In this document: one piece after another, positions 53,048-61,596 of the stretch | Position numbering within the stretch: the stretch's first letter is position 1 | Layout: each line of letters starts with the position of its first letter | Origin: Mycobacterium sp. Aquia_216 | GTDB lineage: Bacteria; Actinomycetota; Actinomycetes; Mycobacteriales; Mycobacteriaceae | Assembly: GCF_026723865.1 (NCBI RefSeq) | Contig: NZ_CP113529.1 | Location: 806,001 to 870,000 of the forward strand | Direction of reading: 5' to 3' | Length of the DNA: 64,000 nucleotides | Translations under genes and position numbers: made by a program | The notes under the pieces: generated by a model | Databases searched by the model: none | What the model saw: the letters and a program-made list of their open reading frames with translations, nothing else | What the model was told of the DNA's origin: nothing

Positions 53048-54496
53048 TCAGCCGGCGGGTGGTGACGTTGCCTCCGGTTCCGTCATCGGCGAGACATACT
53101 GACCCACCAGTGTGCGATGCCACCACGCCCGATCGTGCCGCAACTCCGCCGGTGTGGTGAAGCGGTACTGGTAGAGCTGTGCCCGCACATACCGCGGTGG
53201 CGAGTCCGGGAAAGGGTTGTGCCGCAACAGCCGCAGCGCGGCCCGATCGCCAGTCAGCAGCCGTCGCAAGAACGGCGTCAGCCACGGCTGGGCGTAGCCC
53301 GGTGAGATCGCGGCGAACCACATCAGCCAGTCCAGCCGCAGATGATAAGGGGCCCATTGGCGTGGCAACCGGCGCAGCGCGCCAGGCTTGCCCTTGAATT
53401 CGTATTCCTTCCAGACCGTTTGCGGGGTGATCCTCGGGTCGTCGGTGCCTTCGATGACCACTTCCCGGCGGGTACGCCCGATGCTGCCGAACGCGCCGTA
53501 GGTATTCACCAAGTGAAATGGGTTGAACGACATGTTCATTCGCTGGCGCGACGACATCATGTTGCGCACCGGCCAGTAAGTCAGGAACAGCACCCCGCCC
53601 GCGACCGCCACCACCAGGCCGGCGAACCACAGCGGCGACGGGGACGGGGCGGGGTGTCCGGGAATCGGCAGCAGCAGCGCCGCCGCGGAGTCGTCGATGG
53701 CACTGAACGCCAGAACGATCGTCACCCAGTTGAGCCAGGCGAAATTGCCGGAGGCCACCAGCCAGAGCTGGGTGACCACGATGGTCGCCGCGGCCGCACT
53801 GGCCACCGGTTGCGGTGCGAATAGCCCGAACGGCACCACGAGCTGCGCGAAGTGGTTGCCCGCCACCTCAATTCGATGCAGCGGCTTGGGTAGATGATGG
53901 AAGAACCAGCTCAGCGGCCCCGGCATCGGTTGGGTTTCGTGGTGGTAGTACAGGCAGGTCAGGTCGCGCCAGCACGGGTCGCCGCGCATCTTGATCAGGC
54001 CGGCGCCGAACTCGACCCGGAACAGCAGCAGTCGCGCCATCCATAACGTCAGCACCGGGGGTGTGACGCGATCGTTGCCGAGGAAGATCATCAGGAATCC
54101 GGTTTCCAGCAGCAGGGATTCCCAGCCGAACGAGTACCACGCTTGTCCGACATTGACGATCGAAAGGTAAAGCGCCCACAACGTCAGCCACATCGCCATC
54201 GCGGCCCATAGCGGCACCAGGTCGGCGGCGCCGGCGACGACGGCTGCCGACAGCGCCGCACCGAACCCCGCGACGCCGGCGAACAGCCGATCGGAATAGC
54301 CCAGATGAAAGATGCTCGGCGATCTCCACACCGACTGCTGCGCCAAATACCGCGGCACCGGCAGGATTCCGTGCTCGCCGATCAGGGCGCGGAACTGCAG
54401 CGCGGCCGCGATGAACGCGATCAGGTAGATGGCCGCCACGCCGTGCTCGAGCACGAATCTGCCCAACCAGTAGTCGGCTGCAGAAAACCATTCCAT
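53048..54496 (-). CDS. Lipase-maturation-factor-like membrane protein, Rv0235c-type
   Basis: A 482-residue polytopic membrane protein, the same length as its M. tuberculosis counterpart. Family stretches are 'EHGILPVPRYLAQQSVWRSP', 'VGQAWYSFGWESLLLETGFL', 'FRVEFGAGLIKMRGDPCW', 'YHHETQPMPGPLSWFFH', and the C-terminal 'KGKPGALRRLPRQWAPYHLR'. These are LMF1-family marks. The ATG at 54496 has GGAG 8 nt upstream and matches the family N-terminus. The role in bacteria is unknown. It follows aftD on the same strand by 77 bp and marks the right border of the accessory island. Confidence 0.9.
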   Translation of the reverse strand: MEWFSAADYWLGRFVLEHGVAAIYLIAFIAAALQFRALIGEHGILPVPRYLAQQSVWRSPSIFHLGYSDRLFAGVAGFGAALSAAVVAGAADLVPLWAAMAMWLTLWALYLSIVNVGQAWYSFGWESLLLETGFLMIFLGNDRVTPPVLTLWMARLLLFRVEFGAGLIKMRGDPCWRDLTCLYYHHETQPMPGPLSWFFHHLPKPLHRIEVAGNHFAQLVVPFGLFAPQPVASAAAATIVVTQLWLVASGNFAWLNWVTIVLAFSAIDDSAAALLLPIPGHPAPSPSPLWFAGLVVAVAGGVLFLTYWPVRNMMSSRQRMNMSFNPFHLVNTYGAFGSIGRTRREVVIEGTDDPRITPQTVWKEYEFKGKPGALRRLPRQWAPYHLRLDWLMWFAAISPGYAQPWLTPFLRRLLTGDRAALRLLRHNPFPDSPPRYVRAQLYQYRFTTPAELRHDRAWWHRTLVGQYVSPMTEPEATSPPAG

Positions 54497-54573
54497 GGCC
54501 ATAGCTCCTCGGATGGTGACTGTCACACCACTGCGCGTATCCAGTCAACCAGCCGATAAGCGGCCGGCCCAAG

Positions 54574-57500
54574 TTATCCCGCGCGGCCTCGTCGCAAGAG
54601 ATCGGGCGTCATCACCGAGACGGTGACCGCGGCAAGCGAAATCAACGCCAGCACTTGAACATTCGCGGAATGGCCGGCGTACCCGTCGACTGACCGCCAG
54701 GGGTGGCGGGACAGCGCCGCCCCGGCCAGGATCAGTCCGCCCGCACTCGCAGCGACGGTGACCCGGTCGAGGAGCCGCTGTCTATGGCGCAGCGCGTACC
54801 GCAGGCCTAGGGCGCCGCCGATCACGACGAGCCCCGCCACACCGGCGATCACCGCCCCGGCCGCGAGCATCGGCACCGCCGCCCAGGGCCCGGGCGACCA
54901 CGGTGGTGCGGCCGGGTCATCCGACCGCCCAAGCCGACGCCACCACGCCAGCATGGCCAACAGCGGCAGCAACGCCAGGCCCGCAGCCAGGCCGACCCGG
55001 TACAGCGAATTGGACGCGAACGTCAGCGTGATCGTGCCGGGATTGCCGGCGGGCACCACCCAGCCCTGCTGCCACCCGTTAACGGTCACTGGCGTCAGTC
55101 GGGCCCCGGTACCGGTGCGCGCCACCCAGCCCGGATTGATGCTTTCGGGAATGACCAGCACCCGCTCGCTGGGCGATGCCGGTGCCCGGACCTCGCGACG
55201 GTCGGGACTCCAGGCTCCTGTCACGGCAGGCACCGGCGAAAGACCAGCGGCGCTGGGCAATTCGGCGGTGTTCGTGGTCGACAGCTGCGCCCCGTCCACG
55301 ATGAACTGGGCGCCGGGGCTGACCAACAATTCCTGTTGACCCACCGGCAGCGCGATCGGATTGGGATCACAGGCGCCGACCGGAACCGGCTCGCCGTCCA
55401 GCAGCGCACCGGCCGTGGTCCGGATCGAGGTGTGCACGAAGCGGCCCGCGACCGCGATGACCGGGCCGTGGTCGCAGTCGACGACGATCTCGCGCGACCG
55501 GTTGCGGGCCGCGTCGGCGGGGGCGATCGGGTTGCCGTCGGTGCCGAGCACCGCGACCTCGGCCAGCCCCGGCGGCTTGAGCTGGTCGAAACCCAGTGCG
55601 TTGCGGTCGATGACGTCTTGCCAGTCCAGCAGGCTGACGGTGACGGTGTCGGTTACCCGGGGTTTCAGCGACAAGGTCTGCGGCTGGGCGGCACCACTGT
55701 CTGTCGGCTTGAATTCCCGGATCTGTGGACCGTCGCCGAGATTGACCGCCACCACCGTCGGCCGGGCGGGCAATGTCGAGCGGCTGGGCAGCAGCCGCAA
55801 ACCGGCGACTTCGCTGGGCCGGGGCAGGACCAGCGTCAGCGTCGGCGCGCTCCGGTGCTGCACGACCCGCTGCGGCGCCGTCCAGGAGGTGGCCGGATCG
55901 CCGTCGGTGGCCGCGTAGGCGGAGCCGAGGACGTCCACCGTGTCGGAATCACCTTGGGCCCGAGTGGTATTCGGCTGGGCGATCAGATCGGCCAGGTTGG
56001 GTCCCTGGCGGGGCCGTACCCACAGCCGCGGCGTCACCGACACCGGAGTGGGAACGGTCAGGGTGCGGCTGAAATTGACCGGCTCCTCGGGGGCCAGCGC
56101 CATCGACGGCGCACAGCGCACGCTGTTGGCCGCCGCGGCGCAACCCGGCCGGCCGAGCAGCTCGGAGCCCAGGTCCCAGCCCGCGATCGCCGAACCCCGC
56201 GGCGGCCCCGGTACCCGCACGGTGTGCCGCAAGTCGACCGGGTGGGCGAAACCGGAGGCGTCGTACTGGGTGATCGAGAGGTCGGTGATGCCGAACTGCA
56301 CACCGCTGGACCCGTCGTCGGTGCCGGCGGCGGTGATCCGCACCCACGGTGTTTCGCCGTAGGGCAGCGCCGCGGTCAGCGCCTTGCCGGGCTGGTCGAA
56401 CCGCAGCGTGGTGCTGCCGGTGGCGGTATCGATCGCGATGCGACGGACCTGGGCGCCGACGGCGGTCGCGCTGGGGGTCAGGGTGATCGCCGCGTTGGTG
56501 ACCGGGTGGTCGAAGTTGACCTGCAACCACTGCCCGACCGCGGCTTGCAGGGCGTTGGTCACCCACGCCGTTGCCGGGTCGCCGTCGATCGCGGATGCGG
56601 GGGAGGTCGCCGGAGCGACATCGGGCATGGCGGTGGAATCCGACGACGAACTCGACACGGTGATCCGGCCGCCGTTCCAGCCGCCGAATACCAAATCGGC
56701 GCCCGGGACCGGATAGTCGGGTACCCGGTTGAAGGTATGCCTGGTGTCGCCGTCGGCCCGGATCGCCGACGAATGCTCGTCGACCCGGCCGTAGTCGGTC
56801 TCGCGCGCTGCCGGGGTGTCCGTCACGGTCACGACGGGCGCCGGCAGGCCGGCACCTCGCGCGTCGGCGGTCAGCAGCACCGGACCCAGCGGCGGCTGGC
56901 CGAGTAGTCGTCGCCGTTCGTCGAGGCGCAGCAGCACCTCGGGGCCGCCGTCGACGCGGGCCAGCTGGTCGAGGTCGGCGAAGTAAGGCGCACCGGGGTT
57001 GCCGGAGGCGACCACTCGGTAAATCTCCAAGGCCGGGTAGCGCGGGCGCAACCCGCTGTCGGCGACGAACCCGGGCAACGTGCCGGGCCCCACCGGCTGG
57101 CCGAATTGCGCCGCCTTCTCCAGCCGCGGTGACCCTTCGATAGTGCGGTGTACCAGAATCGGGCGCGCCGAACGCGACGAGTCCGAATCCAAGTCGTTGC
57201 GCACCACGACGTACGAAATACCCTGGCGGGCAAGGGTATCGGCGAGCCCGGCGGACGGTAGGCCGGCGGCGAACAGGCGCTGCACCGAATCCAGTGCCCG
57301 GATGGTCTGCGGCGGGGTCAATGGGATGGAGTCGCGCACGCCCCAGGGGCTGCTGCCGAGCACTTGCAGCGGTTCGTCGTGGCTAGTGCCCCATGTCTGG
57401 GTCGCGAACGGCGCTCCCGGCACCACCAGCACCCGTCCGGGGGTGGGCGTCCCGGAGTTGTGTGCGCTGAGCCAGTCCGCCGCGTCGTGCCAGTAGCGCG

Positions 57501-58818
57501 GGATCGCACCGAACGTGCCTGGCGGGGTGAGCCGGGCGGACCACGCCAGCGAGGTGCTGACCGTCAGCGCGGTCAGCACCACCACCGTCGCGGCGACCCG
57601 TTTGTCGCGCTCGGGATGGGCGAAAGCATGCAACCACTGCGCTCTCGGCACGCTGCCCGGTAGCGGTACCCGGCCCAGCACTTGCGCGACGCCCAGCACA
57701 ATCGGGATCCGGATGACGGATTCCAGCTTGTGCACGTTGCGCAGCGGAGCGCCGGCGGCGTCCAAGAACAGCTGTACCTGGTGGGCCAGGGGCGAGCCCA
57801 GCCCACCGCTGTAGCCGGCGGCCATCAACACCACCCCGGCCAGCAGCATCGTCACCAGCCGTCCGCGGGCCGGCATTGCGGGGCTGGCCAGTCCGGCCAG
57901 TCCGGCCGCCGCGACCAGGCAGGTCGCCAGGATGGCCGCCGATCCGGTCACCAGCGGCGCACCGGCGGTCGCGGTCGGGGCCACGAACGGAGTCCAGCTG
58001 TCGGTACCGCGCAGCATCTCGACCAGCGAGGACCACTGCGTCGTCACGCCCGAGGATTCGATGAAGTCCAGGAAAGGGGGACTGACCTTGCGCAGCAGCA
58101 TCAGCGCCACGACCCACCACAGCATCGCCAGCGCCAGACTCAGCAGCCACCACGCGGTGTAGCGCCGCCACAACCGGTTGGGCCGGTGACATGCCCACCA
58201 GATCACGGCCGGCAGGCAACCCGCCAGCGTGGCGATGGCGTTGACCGCGCCCATCAGCGCGACCGCCAGCCCGGCCTGGCCGGCCAGCGCGCGCACCGAC
58301 CTGTCGGACGCGCCCCACGGTGTCTTTCTCCCCAGAGCCAGGATCGTCGGCAGCAACACCCACGGCGCCAGCATGATCGGCAGGGTTTCCGACGAGATCG
58401 ATCCGAGCGTGGTGAGCACCCGCGGTGACAGCGCGAACGCGGCCGCGGCGATCACCCGCGACGTCGGGCTGCCGATCCCCAGCGCCTCGGCGACCCGCAA
58501 CAATCCCCAGAAGCCGACCGTCAGCAGCAACGCCCACCAGAGCCGCTGGGTCACCCAACCCGGCAGGCCGAGCAGGTGGCCGATCACGAAGAAGGTGCCG
58601 TGCGGAAACAGGTAGCCGTAGGCCTGATTCTGCGTCTGGCCGAACGGCAGCTCGCTGTTCCACAGATTGGTCGCGCGGGCCAGGAAGCGCAGCGGGTTGG
58701 CGGTCAGGTCGAGCTTGGTGTCGGGGGACACCTGCCCCGGAGATTGCGCGAACGTCAGCGCAAGGGAGATCGCACCCACCAGGAGCAGCCAGCGCCGGGA
58801 CAGCGGCGCAGCCGGCAA
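54574..58818 (-). CDS. aftD: Alpha-(1->3)-arabinofuranosyltransferase AftD
   Basis: A 1414-residue essential-type mycobacterial arabinosyltransferase acting in arabinogalactan and lipoarabinomannan synthesis at the membrane. The N-terminal GT-C membrane half starts 'FAQSPGQVSPDTKLDLTANP' and carries 'GYLFPHGTFFVIGHLLG'. The middle and C-terminal extracytoplasmic region has carbohydrate-binding, discoidin-like modules ('ASAIDGDPATAWVTNALQA' and 'AYAATDGDPATSWTAPQ'). Final membrane spans close it. The start is a TTG at 58818, giving the known N-terminus; no better start is in frame. The order with the lipase-maturation-factor-like gene and a DUF2613 peptide is as in M. tuberculosis. Confidence 0.95.
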   Translation of the reverse strand: MPAAPLSRRWLLLVGAISLALTFAQSPGQVSPDTKLDLTANPLRFLARATNLWNSELPFGQTQNQAYGYLFPHGTFFVIGHLLGLPGWVTQRLWWALLLTVGFWGLLRVAEALGIGSPTSRVIAAAAFALSPRVLTTLGSISSETLPIMLAPWVLLPTILALGRKTPWGASDRSVRALAGQAGLAVALMGAVNAIATLAGCLPAVIWWACHRPNRLWRRYTAWWLLSLALAMLWWVVALMLLRKVSPPFLDFIESSGVTTQWSSLVEMLRGTDSWTPFVAPTATAGAPLVTGSAAILATCLVAAAGLAGLASPAMPARGRLVTMLLAGVVLMAAGYSGGLGSPLAHQVQLFLDAAGAPLRNVHKLESVIRIPIVLGVAQVLGRVPLPGSVPRAQWLHAFAHPERDKRVAATVVVLTALTVSTSLAWSARLTPPGTFGAIPRYWHDAADWLSAHNSGTPTPGRVLVVPGAPFATQTWGTSHDEPLQVLGSSPWGVRDSIPLTPPQTIRALDSVQRLFAAGLPSAGLADTLARQGISYVVVRNDLDSDSSRSARPILVHRTIEGSPRLEKAAQFGQPVGPGTLPGFVADSGLRPRYPALEIYRVVASGNPGAPYFADLDQLARVDGGPEVLLRLDERRRLLGQPPLGPVLLTADARGAGLPAPVVTVTDTPAARETDYGRVDEHSSAIRADGDTRHTFNRVPDYPVPGADLVFGGWNGGRITVSSSSSDSTAMPDVAPATSPASAIDGDPATAWVTNALQAAVGQWLQVNFDHPVTNAAITLTPSATAVGAQVRRIAIDTATGSTTLRFDQPGKALTAALPYGETPWVRITAAGTDDGSSGVQFGITDLSITQYDASGFAHPVDLRHTVRVPGPPRGSAIAGWDLGSELLGRPGCAAAANSVRCAPSMALAPEEPVNFSRTLTVPTPVSVTPRLWVRPRQGPNLADLIAQPNTTRAQGDSDTVDVLGSAYAATDGDPATSWTAPQRVVQHRSAPTLTLVLPRPSEVAGLRLLPSRSTLPARPTVVAVNLGDGPQIREFKPTDSGAAQPQTLSLKPRVTDTVTVSLLDWQDVIDRNALGFDQLKPPGLAEVAVLGTDGNPIAPADAARNRSREIVVDCDHGPVIAVAGRFVHTSIRTTAGALLDGEPVPVGACDPNPIALPVGQQELLVSPGAQFIVDGAQLSTTNTAELPSAAGLSPVPAVTGAWSPDRREVRAPASPSERVLVIPESINPGWVARTGTGARLTPVTVNGWQQGWVVPAGNPGTITLTFASNSLYRVGLAAGLALLPLLAMLAWWRRLGRSDDPAAPPWSPGPWAAVPMLAAGAVIAGVAGLVVIGGALGLRYALRHRQRLLDRVTVAASAGGLILAGAALSRHPWRSVDGYAGHSANVQVLALISLAAVTVSVMTPDLLRRGRAG

Positions 58819-58921
58819 GCCCGTGGCCGATTCCGCAGGCGTCGCCGACGGGGTCGTTGCCGCCGCTGAGGCCGATGGCGGCGACCCGCTGCGCGCGGCG
58901 TCACCGCGCTTGCGATCGCCG

Positions 58922-59095
58922 CTAGCTACGGTTGCCGTACTCGACCCGGTTGAGCACTGACGACTGCGGATCGCCCCCGGGAAGTGGCGGCTTCGTGTCC
59001 TGCTGCACCATCAGGGTGATCCCGAAGATCGCGGCCGCGCCCAGCAACAAACCAACCACCACGCTCGCGGCGGCGGGCGCAACGATCCGGTTCAT
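58922..59095 (-). CDS. DUF2613 small membrane/secreted protein, Rv0236A-type
   Basis: A 57-residue peptide with an N-terminal hydrophobic helix ('ASVVVGLLLGAAAIFGITLMV') and a short polar tail ending 'RVEYGNRS'. The ATG at 59095 has GGAG 7 nt upstream and gives the length of its M. tuberculosis counterpart; an upstream in-frame ATG is not needed. It precedes aftD by 103 bp on the same strand, so it may share its transcript. A paralogue and a decayed third copy lie next to it. Function unknown. Confidence 0.85.
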   Translation of the reverse strand: MNRIVAPAAASVVVGLLLGAAAIFGITLMVQQDTKPPLPGGDPQSSVLNRVEYGNRS

Positions 59096-59182
59096 CGGTG
59101 ACTCCTTGGGTTTCGCGGTTGCCACGGGGGACTACCCAAAAGTCAACCTAGCAGAACGGTTGTTGCCGGCCCGGCCGGCGAG

Positions 59183-59398
59183 TCATGGCCACGGCACGCA
59201 ATGTCCGTGCCAACACCGATCGCCGTAGTTCACCGGATAGGGCACCGAAAGGTTCCGCGCGGCTGGCTGGGTCTGCAACGGCGCCATCCTGTCGTCTGCC
59301 GTGGCATCCAAGGCGAGCGTGACGCCGACGGTCGCCGCGGCCCCGATCATCAGTCCCGCCGCGATGCCGGTGGCAGCGGCGAGCACGAAACCCGCCAT
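59183..59398 (-). CDS. DUF2613-like small protein, second copy
   Basis: A 71-residue protein starting at ATG 59398 behind a strong GGGGAGGAG site. The hydrophobic helix 'LAAATGIAAGLMIGAAATVG' is followed by a polar tail ending 'YGDRCWHGHCVPWP', which unlike the first copy has two Cys. The shared plan with the 57-residue neighbour (helix, then a Tyr-Gly-Asn/Asp tail) marks them as paralogues. The two Cys and the His suggest a disulfide or metal site outside the membrane; that is inference. Confidence 0.78.
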   Translation of the reverse strand: MAGFVLAAATGIAAGLMIGAAATVGVTLALDATADDRMAPLQTQPAARNLSVPYPVNYGDRCWHGHCVPWP

Positions 59399-59433
59399 CG
59401 CTGGCTCCTCCCCCTTGCCAGTGGGTCTGCAGG

Positions 59434-59593
59434 TCAACCTAACCGGTTTGGGGGCCGCGGCGTGTGCGAAGCGCCGTGAGCGCGCAGGCCGGCCGAGGTG
59501 TGGTCTTCGGCGGCGAGCGTGACCCCGACCGTCGAGACCGATTGCCAAACCCGCCGCGATGCCCGCCGCGGCGGCCAGGGTGAACGCGGTTAT
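59434..59593 (-). pseudogene. Decayed third DUF2613-like copy
   Basis: On the minus strand, GGAGCAGCCGCCG followed by ATA (59593-59591) aligns with the ribosome site and ATG of the second copy, so the start codon is lost. The next residues 'TAFTLAAAAGIAAGLAIG' match that copy. The reading frame then shifts, and 'STVGVTLAAED' continues the match one frame over until a TGA at 59434. Loss of the start and a small deletion indicate a pseudogene. Confidence 0.7.
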
Positions 59594-59735
59594 CGGCGGC
59601 TGCTCCGGTCACAGTCGTGATTGTTTGCCGCGACTGACCGGCTTCGCGATCCTCGCGACCGATAAGTCCGGATTCGCTGCAGGTACCCCGGTGGGGCCGC
59701 GTCGATGCGACTGCCCGTCGTGACACCATGTCCCG

Positions 59736-60890
59736 ATGCCTTTTCCGCGCACTCTGGCCGTGCTGGCCGCCACCGCGGCGCTGCTGGCAGCCTGTGGCCA
59801 CGATGCCGCCCGGCCTCCCGCGCCGACCACGACCAGCAAGACTGTCGCTGCGCCGCCGGCGCCACCGGTCTGCGCCGACCCGACGGCCGTGCCGGCCAAG
59901 CTGTCGACCCGCGACAAGCTGGCCCAGCTGCTGATGGTGGGTGTGAAGGACGCCGACGACGCCCGCGCCGTGGTCAACGGCTACCACGTCGGCGGGATCT
60001 TCATCGGCAGCTGGACGGACCTGGGGATTTTCAAGGGTCCGTTGGCGGAGATCGTGGCCAGCGCGGGTCCGCTGCCGCTGGCGGTCAGCGTCGACGAAGA
60101 AGGCGGCCGGGTGTCGCGGTTGAAGTCGCTGATCGGCACGGCCCCGTCGCCCCGGGAGCTGGCCAAGACCCAATCCGTCGATCAGGTCCACGACCAGGCG
60201 GCGCAGCGCGGTAACAAGATGCACGACCTGGGCATCACGATCGACTTCGCGCCGGTGGTCGACGTCTCCGACGACCCGGACGACAGTGTGATCGGCGACC
60301 GCTCGTTCAGCAACGACCCGAACACCGTCACCGCCTACGCCGGGGCTTATGCGCGAGGTCTGCGAGAGGCCGGAGTGCTGCCGGTGCTCAAACATTTCCC
60401 CGGCCACGGGCACGGGTCCGGTGATTCGCATAAGAACGGGGTCGTCACGCCGCCGCTGGCCGACCTGCAGAACGTTGACCTGGTCCCGTACCGGACATTG
60501 GTGGCCCAAGCACCGGTCGCGGTCATGATCGGTCACCTGCAGGTTCCCGGGCTGACCGGCGACGACCCGGCCAGCTTGAGCCGGCCCGCGGTGCAGTTGC
60601 TGCGCGACGGCATCGGCTACGGGGGCCCACCTTTCAACGGCCCGGTATTCAGCGACGACCTGTCCAGCATGGCCGCGATCTCCGATCGGTACGGCGTGGC
60701 CGAAGCGGCGCTGCGGACTTTGCAGGCGGGCACCGATGTCGCGCTGTGGGTCACCACCGACGAGGTCCCGGCAGTCCTGGACCGCCTCGAAAAGGCGGTA
60801 TCCGCAGGCGAATTGGCATTGCCCGCGGTGGACCAATCGGTCGTGCGGGTGGCGACGATGAAGGGCCCCGGCCGGACGTGTGGACACTGA
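59736..60890 (+). CDS. lpqI: LpqI, GH3-family beta-N-acetylglucosaminidase lipoprotein
   Basis: A 384-residue lipoprotein with lipobox 'LLAAC' (Cys near residue 20) and a Thr/Pro-rich linker. It has the GH3 hallmark 'KHFPGHGHGSGDSH' (Lys219-His220 substrate contacts, Asp/His catalytic dyad) and 'PVFSDDLSSMAAISDRYG' with the nucleophile Asp. It removes GlcNAc from peptidoglycan fragments during cell-wall recycling outside the membrane. M. tuberculosis LpqI (Rv0237) has this role. The ATG at 59736 has no clear Shine-Dalgarno. A TetR gene follows 67 bp later. Confidence 0.93.
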   Translation: MPFPRTLAVLAATAALLAACGHDAARPPAPTTTSKTVAAPPAPPVCADPTAVPAKLSTRDKLAQLLMVGVKDADDARAVVNGYHVGGIFIGSWTDLGIFKGPLAEIVASAGPLPLAVSVDEEGGRVSRLKSLIGTAPSPRELAKTQSVDQVHDQAAQRGNKMHDLGITIDFAPVVDVSDDPDDSVIGDRSFSNDPNTVTAYAGAYARGLREAGVLPVLKHFPGHGHGSGDSHKNGVVTPPLADLQNVDLVPYRTLVAQAPVAVMIGHLQVPGLTGDDPASLSRPAVQLLRDGIGYGGPPFNGPVFSDDLSSMAAISDRYGVAEAALRTLQAGTDVALWVTTDEVPAVLDRLEKAVSAGELALPAVDQSVVRVATMKGPGRTCGH

Positions 60891-60957
60891 CCGGCCGCTC
60901 GATCGTTACCCTGGAGTCAGATTTGACGTGGCCCGAAGGGCTTGAAAGGGCGCAGCG

Positions 60958-61587
60958 ATGGCAGGTGGTACCAAGCGGCTACCGCGCGCCGTCCGGGAAC
61001 AGCAGATGCTCGACGCCGCCGTGCAGATGTTCTCGGTCAACGGCTATCACGAGACCTCGATGGACACCATCGCCGCGGCGGCCGAGATCTCCAAGCCGAT
61101 GCTGTACCTGTATTACGGCTCCAAAGAGGACTTGTTCGGCGCCTGCCTGAACCGCGAGATGACCCGGTTCATCGACGCGGTGCGCGCCGACATCGACTTC
61201 ACCCAAAGCCCAAGGGATTTGCTGCGGAACACCATCGGGTCGTTTCTGCGCTACATCGACGCCAACCGTGCCTCCTGGATCGTGATGTACACCCAGGCCA
61301 TCAGCTCGCAGGCTTTCGCCCACACCGTGCGGGAAGGACGCGAGCAGGTCATCGAGCTGGTGGCCGGCCTGGTGCGGGAGAACAGTCGCACGCCGCGCAC
61401 GGACGCCGAGCATCAGATGATGGCAGTCGCGCTGGTGGGCGCGGGCGAGGCGATGGCGAACCGGCTGTCCACCGGAGACATCGACGTCGACGAGGCGGCC
61501 GAGCTGATGATCGACTTGTTCTGGCACGGCCTGCGGGGCGTGCCGGTGGATCAGGACGCCGGCGCTTCATCCCGCACCGCGGGCTAG
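60958..61587 (+). CDS. TetR-family regulator, Rv0238-type
   Basis: A 209-residue regulator: helix-turn-helix 'ETSMDTIAAAAEISKPMLYLYYGSK', quoted here as 'SMDTIAAAAEISKPMLYLYY', and a C-terminal domain with 'NRASWIVMYTQAISSQAFAH'. The ATG follows AAAGGG by about 8 nt. It lies between lpqI and a CLC channel gene on the same strand. A short GCCC/GGGC repeat just upstream is not a convincing operator. The target genes are unknown. Confidence 0.88.
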   Translation: MAGGTKRLPRAVREQQMLDAAVQMFSVNGYHETSMDTIAAAAEISKPMLYLYYGSKEDLFGACLNREMTRFIDAVRADIDFTQSPRDLLRNTIGSFLRYIDANRASWIVMYTQAISSQAFAHTVREGREQVIELVAGLVRENSRTPRTDAEHQMMAVALVGAGEAMANRLSTGDIDVDEAAELMIDLFWHGLRGVPVDQDAGASSRTAG

Positions 61588-61596
61588 ATTCGTGCA

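Noticed and set aside
55336..56907. Plus-strand open frame of 523 codons inside aftD
   Set aside because: Antisense shadow of aftD, with Arg/Gly-rich sequence and no motif.
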